55,028 nt of DNA, taken from Ruminococcus sp. YE282 (lineage in GTDB: Bacteria > Bacillota > Clostridia > Oscillospirales > Acutalibacteraceae). Both the position numbers and the translations under genes were made by a program. Position 1 is the first letter of the stretch; every line of letters starts with the position of its first letter. The stretch spans positions 1 through 55,028 of the forward strand of contig FMUV01000014.1 of NCBI GenBank assembly GCA_900101355.1. Direction: 5' to 3'. Positions 1 to 8,379 of this stretch are shown here, in pieces. The notes beneath the pieces were generated by a model. It was given only the letters and a program-made list of their open reading frames with translations. It did no database searches and had not been told where the DNA came from.

Positions 1-249
1 CTCCTTTCCTACAACTGCTTTTCAGTTTACCACAAATGAGCCGCAGTCATATATGTATTAGGCGGCAGAAACCACCCTTTACATATTAACTCTTGGAATG
101 TAAATGAGTTAGACCCTGCCGAGGCTATTCTGAGAATGGCTTTAAATCTATCCATACTGGAATGTAAATCCATAAAGCATTTCATCTTCTTCCCTACTTA
201 ATGCCCTTTCAAATCTATCCATACCGGAAAACAATTGTCAGCAAAAGCA
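1..249. other. Left-edge non-coding stretch with short direct repeats
   Basis: No convincing gene is seen here. Two short direct repeats are visible: GGAATGTAAAT at 95-105 and 159-169, and AAATCTATCCATA at 144-156 and 211-223. They suggest a degraded repeat or the tail of an element lying mostly outside the window. I do not recognise it. Confidence 0.35.
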
Positions 250-283
250 AAGGCTTGGTGTCCTTAAACGGATATCAAGCCTT
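250..283 (-). terminator. Probable terminator of the MutS-like gene
   Basis: Inverted repeat AAGGCTTG (250-257) / CAAGCCTT (276-283), with inner GTCC/GGAT pairing. On the minus strand it is followed by a moderately U-rich tail. It lies about 90 bp after the minus-strand gene ending at 373. Confidence 0.5.
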
Positions 284-372
284 AGTTTCATTGATATTAA
301 ATTATAAATTATTGAAAATTGCGTGTACTATTACATTTTTTACTCTATCTGCGCTACGAGCCAAAGCCGAAT

Positions 373-2069
373 TTAGGTTCTGCCATCAATTTGCCGCTTT
401 ATCTTATCAAAGGTTATGCCATATTTTTCGGCAATGTCACGCGCATAACTCACGCCCTGCGGAGGTCCGATATGCACCTTAAAGGAGCGGTGGTCATCTT
501 CAATTCCCGTAACCATACTTTCCACAGTGCTGTCGCCCTTAACGCTGCCGTTAAGCTCGTCAAGATTGCGTGCCAAATCGTGCATATGCGTGTTAAAAAT
601 ACATCTGACTCCAAGATAACGCATTGACTTTACCACATCACGGGCAAGATACAAACCCTCGGCAACATTTGTTGTGGCAAGGCTTTCGTTCAGCAAAAGC
701 AAACTGCGGCTTGTTGCGGTTTCAAAAATCTTTGAAAGCCGCTTGCTCTCCTCTCCAAGTCTGCCCAAATCCACCGTATCGTTTTCATCAGCGGGAAAGT
801 GAGTGTAAATATTGTCGCACGTGCTAAATTCAAACGACTCGGCAGGAACATAGATTCCGTTTTGTTCCATAAGGAACGCAAGTCCGACCGCCTGTGTTAT
901 CGTTGTTTTTCCGCCCTGTTAGGTCCTGTGAGAATATATATTCTTCTGTTGTCGTCAAAGTCAAAATCATTGGTTACAATATCAAGATTTTCACCGCTTG
1001 CTTTTTTGATTCCAAGCTTTAGGTTATAAATGTTCTTTGCAAAGTACTTTCGTTCAGAAGTCGGAAGCACATTTGCTTTGCAAATCGGCACACCTGACGC
1101 CTTGATTTTTTCTACTAATTCGGCAAAGCGTATATAGAACACAATCTCGGGCATAAGCATAACAAACGAGTATCCGTTGATGTTGACGTATTTATTAAGC
1201 ATAGCCTTAATGTCATTGACCGTACGGCGCAAAATATCGGAAACAACCTTTTTTAATGCGTCTGAAAGCGGGTCGGCACCCGTCAGGCTTGAGTTATATA
1301 CCTGATTGACGTCCTGCTGTGCTCCCGTTACCACCTTTCCCAGTCCAAAGCCCGAAGTAGAGGGATTTGCAGGGTGAAAGCTTAAAAATCCGCTGACGTC
1401 GTTTCCGTGATTCAGCTCGCTGTTGTTATTCGCAAACTTCATAAAACGCTTTAAAATTCCGCTGTCGGTAAACTCTTTGTCGTTCAGCGACACAACTCCC
1501 ACGGTTTTTGGTCGGAGCAATGCGTCAAGGTTTACGCCCAGCGTAATGCTTTTCAAGCGCTGTGCCTTGGCAAGAGTATCAACAATATCGCTTTTCAGCG
1601 TTTCAAAACCGCTTTCGTTATAAATTTTTTGAACATTATCCCTAAGCTCACAAAGCCCACGTGAGTGTATATCAATGCTTTCAAGCGTAGTTTTAATCTG
1701 AGTTATACAGTCAACGTATCCGTCCATCTCCCTCAGGCGGTTGACAAGCTGCCACAAAGACGAAGCCTCGGCATCCTTTTGAAAGCGTTCAATCTCACGC
1801 AAATCCGCAAGTTTTTCAAGCATTGACGTCAAATCTTCACGCAGTTTTGGAAACCTGAGAAAATCGTCGAACACATCGCAGCGGTAGGCGATTACCTCTT
1901 CGTCACAGGTAATAGAGGTTAAAATCTGACGTATGCTGTTGCGCTCATATTCGTCCTCAGAAAGCGCTTCGCAAATATATTCGATTGACAAATCGTTTTG
2001 AGCCTCTTTTGTCAACTCCATATATTCTGCTTTTGAATTTTGCGGGTGCAATAGACTGAACTGTTCCAT
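373..2069 (-). pseudogene. MutS-family ATPase, frameshifted in Walker A
   Basis: This gene encodes a MutS-related protein with the lever/clamp and ATPase parts, in two frames. The first (2069 to about 897) ends just after ILTGPNR. The second (to 373) carries the rest of the ATPase domain, including a Walker B-like LLLLNE and a THMHDLA segment. Adding one C to the CCC at 914-916 restores one frame of 565 codons and gives GPNRGGKTT, the expected MutS Walker A. The lesion therefore sits inside the nucleotide-binding loop, leaving either a non-functional gene or a sequencing error. The length suits the short MutS subfamily without the N-terminal mismatch-recognition domains. Walker B has Asn where MutS usually has Asp. 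The ATG at 2069 has GGAGG at 2083-2087, 19 bp after the amylase stop, so the two genes are probably cotranscribed. Confidence 0.8.
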
Positions 2070-2088
2070 AGTGTTTTGGTATCCTCCT

Positions 2089-3753
2089 TTATTCGGCTGA
2101 CTTCAAAATAACGGTTGAATGAGCCGGAAACGTCAGCTTGCCGTCTTTAAGCTCAACGTGGGTTTCGGTGTCTGTTGTTACCAAGTCGGCACGCACAACG
2201 GCGTTCTTAATCATATCGTCAGTGATTGTCAGCTCTTTGCTGTCGCTGCCATTGAAGTTATGAATAATCATCAGCTTTGAGCCGTCATACTCTGTATAGA
2301 AAGCTCCTATCTGTTTGTCGTCAAAATTCTGCTGACCTGTGATTTTACCGCGGGCAATTTCAGGATTCTGATTCTTTATTTTGATAATTCGGCGATAGAA
2401 GTTAAGCAAAGAATCCTCATCTTCAAGCTGCTGTTTAACTCCGCCGCCTGTTGGAGCTACCGTGTCTTCACCGATTGTGTTTACATAAATATTCGGCAAA
2501 TTGTCGCTGTCAAAGACCATTGCGGTTCTGTAATATGCGTCGCTTGAGGTGCTCTCTGCCTTTGTGCCGATTTCTTCTCCGTAGTAAATATACGGATTGC
2601 CCGGGAACAGCATATAGACAGACGCCGCAAATTTTTCGGTGTCAAGTCCCTTTGGCTCAAGTGCATTGGCAATACGAACTTGGTCGTGATTTGACAAAAA
2701 CATTGCGTTGATTTCATTTTCGTTGCTTTCACGCATTTTATTTTCATAGCTGATTAGCTTCTTTACAAGTCCCGAACCCGACTGCGTATTAAGACTTTCA
2801 ACTATTGTGCCCGAAGTTTGTGCAAACTTAAAAGCAAATTGGCTGTCAATTCCCGATTTGTAAAGGTCTTTTATGTCCGAGTCATCCGACCAGTTTTCTC
2901 CAACCATATATACGTCTGGATTTATTGTCTTACAGGTGTCGTAGAACCACTTCAAAAACTCTGTGCCGTCTGTGCTTTTGTTTGTATAATACTTGCAGGC
3001 GTCAAGTCTGAAGCCGTCAACACCCTTGTCAAGCCAAAACTTAGCAATTTTGGTAAACTCTTCACGGGTCTTTTCTGAGTTCAGATTCCACTCGGGCATA
3101 TCGTGAGAGAAGTTTGCCTCGCAGGCATAGCCGTTTGAAAGCACGTTAACCTGAGTGTCGGAGCCGAAATATGAAGTTTCGTGAATTTCAAAATATTCTG
3201 CGTTGCCGTCAAGTTTGTTTTCGGCTACCTCTTCAACCGCCTTTTTATAGAGAGGATTCTGAGATGAAATATGGTTCAAAACCAAATCGATAATCAGCTT
3301 GATTCCACGTCTGTGACATTCGCTGACAAGCTGTTCAAAATCTTCAAGTGTACCAAAATCGGGGTCGATGTCATAGTAATTTTCCACATCATACTTATGA
3401 TATGACTTTGACGGCATAATCGGAGTAAGCCAAATTCCGTCGATTCCCAAATCATCACCCGTATTCGGGTCGCCGTCGTTAAGGTAATCAAGCTGAGAGA
3501 TGATACCCTGCAAATCGCCTATTTGGTCACCGTTTGAATCACAAAATGAATTTACAAAAATTTGATAAAAGTTGCGGTATTTATCAGTTGAAGCAGTAGC
3601 TTCTATTCCGCTTATCGGGTCGGATGAATCGGAAGAAGCCGAGTTTGAAGAGCTGTCTGAGGATTCCGGGGACGAATTGTCCGCACCGCAGCCCGTGAGT
3701 ACACAACTGCCGGCAATCAGAGCACAAAGAAGTATTGAAAGTAATTTTTTCAT
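2089..3753 (-). CDS. Lipoprotein alpha-amylase, glycoside hydrolase family 13
   Basis: A predicted extracellular, membrane-anchored enzyme that cleaves alpha-1,4 linkages in starch or maltodextrins. The signal peptide ends in lipobox VLTGC (Cys22), followed by a Ser/Asp-rich linker. The GH13 barrel shows the conserved regions DLVLNH, GFRLDA (nucleophile Asp251), VGENW (acid/base Glu286) and LSNHDQ (Asp357), then a C-terminal beta domain; 554 residues in all. I prefer the ATG at 3753, with AAAGGA eight bases upstream, over an in-frame GTG at 3771. It lies downstream of malE-F-G but after that operon's terminator, so it may have its own weak promoter. An inverted repeat GTACCG/CGGTAC (3782-3787, 3820-3825) lies just upstream and could be a hairpin or operator. 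Its products would feed the adjacent maltodextrin transporter. Confidence 0.9.
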   Translation of the reverse strand: MKKLLSILLCALIAGSCVLTGCGADNSSPESSDSSSNSASSDSSDPISGIEATASTDKYRNFYQIFVNSFCDSNGDQIGDLQGIISQLDYLNDGDPNTGDDLGIDGIWLTPIMPSKSYHKYDVENYYDIDPDFGTLEDFEQLVSECHRRGIKLIIDLVLNHISSQNPLYKKAVEEVAENKLDGNAEYFEIHETSYFGSDTQVNVLSNGYACEANFSHDMPEWNLNSEKTREEFTKIAKFWLDKGVDGFRLDACKYYTNKSTDGTEFLKWFYDTCKTINPDVYMVGENWSDDSDIKDLYKSGIDSQFAFKFAQTSGTIVESLNTQSGSGLVKKLISYENKMRESNENEINAMFLSNHDQVRIANALEPKGLDTEKFAASVYMLFPGNPYIYYGEEIGTKAESTSSDAYYRTAMVFDSDNLPNIYVNTIGEDTVAPTGGGVKQQLEDEDSLLNFYRRIIKIKNQNPEIARGKITGQQNFDDKQIGAFYTEYDGSKLMIIHNFNGSDSKELTITDDMIKNAVVRADLVTTDTETHVELKDGKLTFPAHSTVILKSAE

Positions 3754-3841
3754 AAAACAAATCCTTTTCACTTTATGGATTGTACCGCTAACTTGAATAA
3801 TTAAATAAAAACAAATTAACGGTACTTATTTTATTATTGTT

Positions 3842-3873
3842 AAAAAAAGGGCAGCAGTTATTGGCTGCTGCCC
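3842..3873 (-). terminator. Intrinsic terminator of malEFG
   Basis: A perfect 9-bp stem GGGCAGCAG (3849-3857) / CTGCTGCCC (3865-3873), followed on the minus strand by seven U. It lies 24 bp after the malG stop and separates the transporter operon from the amylase gene. Confidence 0.9.
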
Positions 3874-3896
3874 AAATGGGTTTGATTAAACTTGAA

Positions 3897-4760
3897 TTAA
3901 CCCTTAACACCGCCTGCTGTAACGCCTTCAACATAATACTTCTGCATCTTAAGGAAGAGAATAGTAATAGGAAGGGCAACAACAACAGAACCTGCAAGGA
4001 ACTGCTTGTAATAGGTGTTAATAAAGTCGTTTGCAAGCATTTTTTGTAGTCCGATAGCAACGGTATAGTTATCAAGACTATCGCCCATAATAATCTTGGC
4101 AAGAATAAAGTCTGTCCAAGGGCCGATGAATGATGTAAGTACCGTATAAACTACAATTGGCTTTGACATTGGCAAAATGATTTTCCAGAAAATCTGATTC
4201 TTTGTAGCTCCGTCAATCGTGGCAGCTTCATCAAGAGCACGAGGAATTGTATCAAAGAATCCTTTTGAAATCTGGAATCCAAGACCGGCACCGCAGCTGT
4301 AACAAATTACAAGTGCTACAAGTGTCTGAGTAAGACCCATTGCCTTTAAGAGGTAATAGATAGCAATCATTGTCATGAATCCGGGGAACATACCCAAAAT
4401 CATACCAACGTTCATAAACTTTTTACGAGCCTTAAATCTAAGGCGGCTGAATGTGTAACTAACAGCAAGAACTGAGATTGTTGAGATTACACAGCTGAAG
4501 CAGGCAACAACAAATGTGTTGAGGAACCATCTTGGGAAGTTGATGGAAGCAGTACCGCCTGAGCCGGTAAACAAATCAATATAGTTCTGGAATGTCCATT
4601 CATGAGGAATGAGGTACGGAACAGCAATAAGACCTTCTGCTCTGAATGAGTGAAGAACCAAGTATACAAACGGAGAAATCCAAATGATACCCAACACTGC
4701 AAGAAGCAAATAAATCAAGCCGTTCGCAAGATGTCTTCTGAATTTATAGCTTTTTATCAT
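3897..4760 (-). CDS. malG: Maltodextrin ABC transporter permease, MalG type
   Basis: An inner-membrane subunit of the maltose/maltodextrin importer, 287 residues with about six membrane segments. The EAA loop that contacts the ATPase is visible as EAATIDGATKNQIFWKIILP near residue 190. Its ATG overlaps the malF stop by four bases, so translation is likely coupled. No ATPase (MalK/MsmX type) gene is present in the window, so the transporter presumably uses a shared ATPase encoded elsewhere, as is common in Firmicutes (inference). Confidence 0.93.
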   Translation of the reverse strand: MIKSYKFRRHLANGLIYLLLAVLGIIWISPFVYLVLHSFRAEGLIAVPYLIPHEWTFQNYIDLFTGSGGTASINFPRWFLNTFVVACFSCVISTISVLAVSYTFSRLRFKARKKFMNVGMILGMFPGFMTMIAIYYLLKAMGLTQTLVALVICYSCGAGLGFQISKGFFDTIPRALDEAATIDGATKNQIFWKIILPMSKPIVVYTVLTSFIGPWTDFILAKIIMGDSLDNYTVAIGLQKMLANDFINTYYKQFLAGSVVVALPITILFLKMQKYYVEGVTAGGVKG

Positions 4761-6259
4761 GAGAACGCCTCCTCATCCTTCATTGACTTGGAATTATTGT
4801 AGATGATAAGTGAAAGCGTAGCACAAACAATGAATACCAAGATACCGATTGCAGCAGCAAGACCGTAGTCCTGAGAACCGATTGTAAGGTTGAACAACCA
4901 TGTTACAAGAATATCGGTGTAACCTGCCTGATAGAAGTTTTCGGTAGACGGACCGCCGCCTGTCAAAAGGTAAATAACGTTAAAGTTATTGATATTTCCG
5001 ACAAACTGTGTGATAAGCTGTGGTGTTGTTACAAAAATCATATAAGGAAGTGTGATTTTTGTAAAGGTCTTAAACGGACTTGCGCCGTCAATACGTGCCG
5101 ATTCATACAAATCCTCAGGAATATTCATAAGAATACCTGACATTGAAAGGATTGTGTAAGGAATACCAACCCACAGGTTGACGATAACAACCGTTGCTCT
5201 CGCCATAAATACCGAGCTGTTCAGCCATTGTATCTCGACGTTTGAGCCGGTCAAATGCGATAACAGAACGTTGATTGCACCGTTTGACTGGAGCATCTGG
5301 TTCATAAGAAGAAGTGAAACGAACTGAGGAACAGCAATTGCGATTACGAAAAGTGTTCTCCACAAGCCCTTAAACTTAATGCCCTTTTTGTTTATCATAA
5401 GAGCAACAACCATACCGAGTATGTAGTTTGTGAATGTAGCAATAACTGCCCACAAGAGGGTCCATTTTGTAAGTTCAAGGAAAGTAGTTGCCTTTTTGGA
5501 GTTATTTACAACGTCAAAAAGGGAAGAAAAGTTATCAAAACCTACCCAAGTAAACAATGTTCCCGGTGGGAGGTGAGTTTTGTCGTAGCTTGTAAATGCA
5601 ATCAAAATCATAAATATGAGTGGCAATACGTTAAAAATACCAATCATAAGTACAGGGAATGAAAGCAATGTAACGTGGTATTTGCCGTCAAGAAACTCTT
5701 TTGCGTCAGTCTTAAGAGAAGTCGGCTTTTGACCGTTAGCTCTCATAATCTGGTGACGATAAGCGTCCTTGATGTTTGAAATGTAAATCGCAAATATAAT
5801 TACGGTTATTACTATTGATAAAACGGAGTACAACAAAATAAGCATTGAGTTGTCGCCGTATACTTTACGTGCAATAATCTGACCCGGGTCAATAACCTCG
5901 CGTGTTTTTACCGTACCAAGGGTATCAAACTTGCTGAGGAAAGTCCAACCGAAAAATACCATATACAGTATGTAAAATACTTCTGAGAGGAAATATAAAA
6001 TTCCTTTGTAATATTTTCCTTTGTGGATATCACCGATACCGAAAATCAAATATGAAAGTTTTGTTGCCCAGTCACCCTTTGTAAAGGTAACTCCGTAATT
6101 TTTAAAGCCTTTGCCTATCGCCTTAAAAAAGTTAACGATTCCTCTTCCGATAGTCTTGAAAAATCTTGCAAGAGCATTTGGAATGCTTACGATAAATTTT
6201 TTAAAGTTATGGGCAAATCTCTGAAACGGATTGAGCTGTTTATATTCAACATATGTCAT
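4757..6259 (-). CDS. malF: Maltodextrin ABC transporter permease, MalF type
   Basis: The second membrane subunit of the maltodextrin importer, 500 residues. An unusually long basic, aromatic N-terminus precedes two isolated membrane segments and then the transport domain. The EAA loop is visible as YESARIDGASPFKTFTKITLP. The long N-terminal extension resembles that of MalF proteins, which carry extra helices and a periplasmic loop. The start ATG at 6259 has AAGGAGC upstream. It is separated from malE by a 192-bp spacer rich in stem-loops, so malF and malG are probably expressed below malE. Confidence 0.92.
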   Translation of the reverse strand: MTYVEYKQLNPFQRFAHNFKKFIVSIPNALARFFKTIGRGIVNFFKAIGKGFKNYGVTFTKGDWATKLSYLIFGIGDIHKGKYYKGILYFLSEVFYILYMVFFGWTFLSKFDTLGTVKTREVIDPGQIIARKVYGDNSMLILLYSVLSIVITVIIFAIYISNIKDAYRHQIMRANGQKPTSLKTDAKEFLDGKYHVTLLSFPVLMIGIFNVLPLIFMILIAFTSYDKTHLPPGTLFTWVGFDNFSSLFDVVNNSKKATTFLELTKWTLLWAVIATFTNYILGMVVALMINKKGIKFKGLWRTLFVIAIAVPQFVSLLLMNQMLQSNGAINVLLSHLTGSNVEIQWLNSSVFMARATVVIVNLWVGIPYTILSMSGILMNIPEDLYESARIDGASPFKTFTKITLPYMIFVTTPQLITQFVGNINNFNVIYLLTGGGPSTENFYQAGYTDILVTWLFNLTIGSQDYGLAAAIGILVFIVCATLSLIIYNNSKSMKDEEAFS

Positions 6260-6304
6260 ATAAGCGCTCCTTAAACGTTAATCTGTATCTCTCTTGTTAA
6301 AATG

Positions 6305-6376
6305 CACCAAACTAATAATGCCTTTTACGTTTTCATAACAAGACATTATTCGTTTGGTGATTAATGAAAACGTAAA
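6305..6376 (-). promoter_or_regulatory. Two interleaved long inverted repeats in the malE-malF spacer
   Basis: Stem A pairs 6305-6320 with 6344-6359 (15 of 16 bases). Stem B pairs 6324-6336 with 6364-6376 (13 of 13). The arms alternate, so both stems cannot form fully at once, because the connecting loops are only 3-7 bases. This could be an alternating RNA switch before malF. Alternatively, the TGAAAACGT-containing arms could be paired LacI/CcpA-like DNA sites. Confidence 0.55.
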
Positions 6377-6384
6377 GCAAGGAC

Positions 6385-6425
6385 TTCTCGGGGGCACCCT
6401 GAAAATTCAAAGCACCCCGCGAGAA
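6385..6425 (-). promoter_or_regulatory. GC-rich hairpin after malE (processing or partial terminator)
   Basis: Stem TTCTCGGGGGC (6385-6395) with CCCCGCGAGAA (6415-6425), 27 bp after the malE stop and without a U-run. Such hairpins between malE and malF commonly stabilise the binding-protein message or attenuate read-through (inference here). Confidence 0.6.
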
Positions 6426-6451
6426 TAATTTTATACTGTTTAATCTGTTAA

Positions 6452-7771
6452 TTAGCCTTCGTCACGAACGTTTGAAATTGTGTCCTGAAGAAGCTTCTTT
6501 GTTGCGTCCTTATCAGATGCATCCCAAGCATCAGCAACGAGCTTGTTACCAAGGTTACCCATTGGGCTCCAGAACGTTGAAGAAATGTTAACCTGTACGC
6601 AAGCGTTTTCTGACTGCTCTTTGATTGCCTGAAGAGCTGCACTTTCTGTTACAACAGAGTCTTCCTGAACCTTAAGGTTTGAAGGACCCCAACCGAGCTG
6701 TTCTGCTCTTTCTTTCTGACACTTTTCACCTGAGAGATAGAGAGCAAGAATCTGTGAAGTTGCAGGATATTTTGAAGAACCGTTTACACCAATGTACTTG
6801 TAACCGAACATTGAAACAAGCTGTTTGTCTGTTCCGTTAACGTTGATTGTAGGAAGTTTAGCAGCACCGAACTTGTCGCCGAGAGCTGTCTTGTTAACTT
6901 CTGTATCCCAAGAACCGTCAACACCTGCTGCGCAAGTACCTGATGAGAAACCTGAAGCAACCTGCTTAACGTTAAGTGACTGGAATGTGCCCTTATAGTC
7001 TTTGATAAGTTTTGCGAATGCCATCAATGTGTCAACTGCTTCGTCTTCGTCGTAGTCAACAAACTTCTGTGTTTCGCCGTCTTCTTCAAGACCGTCAATC
7101 TTAGCGCCTGCTGTGAAAGCAAAAGTACAAGCATAGAAACCGTCGCCGCAGTCCATGATGAACTTCTTGCCTGCTTTCTTACAAGCTTCAAGTGTGCCCT
7201 CAAGTGTCTTAACATCGTCTGCTGTAACAACTGAGTTATCATATACAAGGTAATAACCGTTATCGTTTGTTTCAGGATAAGCGTAAAGTGTATCCTTAAT
7301 TGTACCTGCGGTAACTGTATCAGCTGAGTTTTCGTCTTTAACAGTGTCAACAAATGCAACCTTTGCGATTACGTCAGCGTCAACGAGCTTGTTGAGCTGG
7401 TCGCTAGGGAATGAGAATACATCGGCAGCAACTGATGCGTCGTTAAGAATCTGAGTAGCAGCGTCGCTTTCGCCCTGAGCAACAACGTCGATGTTGAATG
7501 TCTTTTCGGAATAAGCCTTTTTGAAATCTTCAACCTGCTGTTTAACAAGGTTTACTGCCTTATCAGGTGCCCATACTTTAAGAGTAACGTTGTCTTCGTC
7601 ACCGAAGTATGAGTAATCTACGATGGAATCTTTAACCTGAAGTTCTGTCGAAGATGAAGCGTCGCTTGCGTTGTCGGAAGCCGCTGAAGATGTGTCTCCG
7701 CCGCAGCCTGCAAATGCAGTTGCTGTCATCATTCCGGCAAGAAGAACAGCTAAAATTCTTTTCATTTTCAT
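6452..7771 (-). CDS. malE: Maltodextrin-binding lipoprotein, MalE type
   Basis: The solute-binding lipoprotein of the ABC importer, 439 residues. It has an N-terminal signal with lipobox AFAGC, a Ser/Asp-rich linker, and then a family 1 extracellular solute-binding fold with the usual VTLKVWAPDKA start and C-terminal helices. It captures maltodextrins outside the membrane and hands them to MalF/MalG. Two ATGs (7771 and 7765) are possible; AAGAAGGA upstream fits either. It is the first gene of the operon, with its own promoter at 7859-7887 and an inverted repeat just upstream. Substrate is inferred from the adjacent amylase and the MalF/MalG similarity. Confidence 0.9.
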   Translation of the reverse strand: MKMKRILAVLLAGMMTATAFAGCGGDTSSAASDNASDASSSTELQVKDSIVDYSYFGDEDNVTLKVWAPDKAVNLVKQQVEDFKKAYSEKTFNIDVVAQGESDAATQILNDASVAADVFSFPSDQLNKLVDADVIAKVAFVDTVKDENSADTVTAGTIKDTLYAYPETNDNGYYLVYDNSVVTADDVKTLEGTLEACKKAGKKFIMDCGDGFYACTFAFTAGAKIDGLEEDGETQKFVDYDEDEAVDTLMAFAKLIKDYKGTFQSLNVKQVASGFSSGTCAAGVDGSWDTEVNKTALGDKFGAAKLPTINVNGTDKQLVSMFGYKYIGVNGSSKYPATSQILALYLSGEKCQKERAEQLGWGPSNLKVQEDSVVTESAALQAIKEQSENACVQVNISSTFWSPMGNLGNKLVADAWDASDKDATKKLLQDTISNVRDEG

Positions 7772-7858
7772 TGGAAATATCCTTCTTTCAAAAAAATAAT
7801 TTATTCCTTACGGATTTATGGAACAGGGCACTTTCCGCACCTGTTTTCCACTAACTAA

Positions 7859-7887
7859 ATGATAGCAAAAAAACAATTAAAATTCAA
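7859..7887 (-). promoter_or_regulatory. malE promoter
   Basis: TTGAAT (7882-7887), a 17-bp spacer, then TATCAT (7859-7864), reading toward malE. The predicted transcript has a leader of about 80 bases. Confidence 0.75.
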
Positions 7888-8288
7888 GGTCTTTTGTACT
7901 TTTTATCTAAACTGTTAAATTCACAGTTTAAATTTGTGCACTTTGACTTTTAATTCACGTGTTTTTCGCTATTTGAACAAAATTAAAGTTCGATTTTTGT
8001 CGATTTTGCTCATAGATTGTTTGTGCAAATTAGCCAATCAGCTTTTTCTGTATTATGCTAAATCAACTGTATTCGGCAAAATTTTAAGTGTAAAACGCCC
8101 TAGGTTAATTAATTTTTACATTTTTTTGGTTAAAATACACTAACGCACCAAAATCAATTATAAGCAGCCAAAACAAATGCTTGTTTCCTAAACAGTATAT
8201 GCATAAAACACTCGGTTTAAAAGTATTTTCATAAACATTTCGCTTTGAATCCGTCCTGACAATTGTTGGAATTAATTTATCGGCGATG
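7888..8288. other. Long AT-rich spacer between malE and murE
   Basis: No gene is supported here. The one clear element is an inverted repeat TAAACTGT (7908-7915) / ACAGTTTA (7923-7930), 21 bp upstream of the malE -35 box, a candidate site for a regulator of the maltodextrin operon. Nothing else was recognised. Confidence 0.45.
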
Positions 8289-8317
8289 TTGTAATCTTCT
8301 CAAAGTATTGGTATAAT
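8289..8317 (+). promoter_or_regulatory. murE promoter
   Basis: TTGTAA (8289-8294), a 17-bp spacer, then a perfect TATAAT (8312-8317). It is about 60 bp upstream of the murE start. Confidence 0.8.
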
Positions 8318-8379
8318 TATATGTATTATAAATATTAATTATAAAATCTAAATATAATATGATTGTACGGAGGTACGGT

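Noticed and set aside
1..249. Left-edge repeats as an insertion sequence end
   Set aside because: Only two short direct repeats are visible; no transposase fragment or terminal inverted repeat can be shown.
373..870. Treating the downstream part of the MutS-like gene as a separate protein
   Set aside because: It has no independent ribosome site, and one added base joins it to the upstream frame through a perfect Walker A motif.
7934..8143. A 69-codon open frame in the malE-murE spacer
   Set aside because: No ribosome site, AT-rich low-complexity hydrophobic product, overlaps a promoter region; more likely chance.
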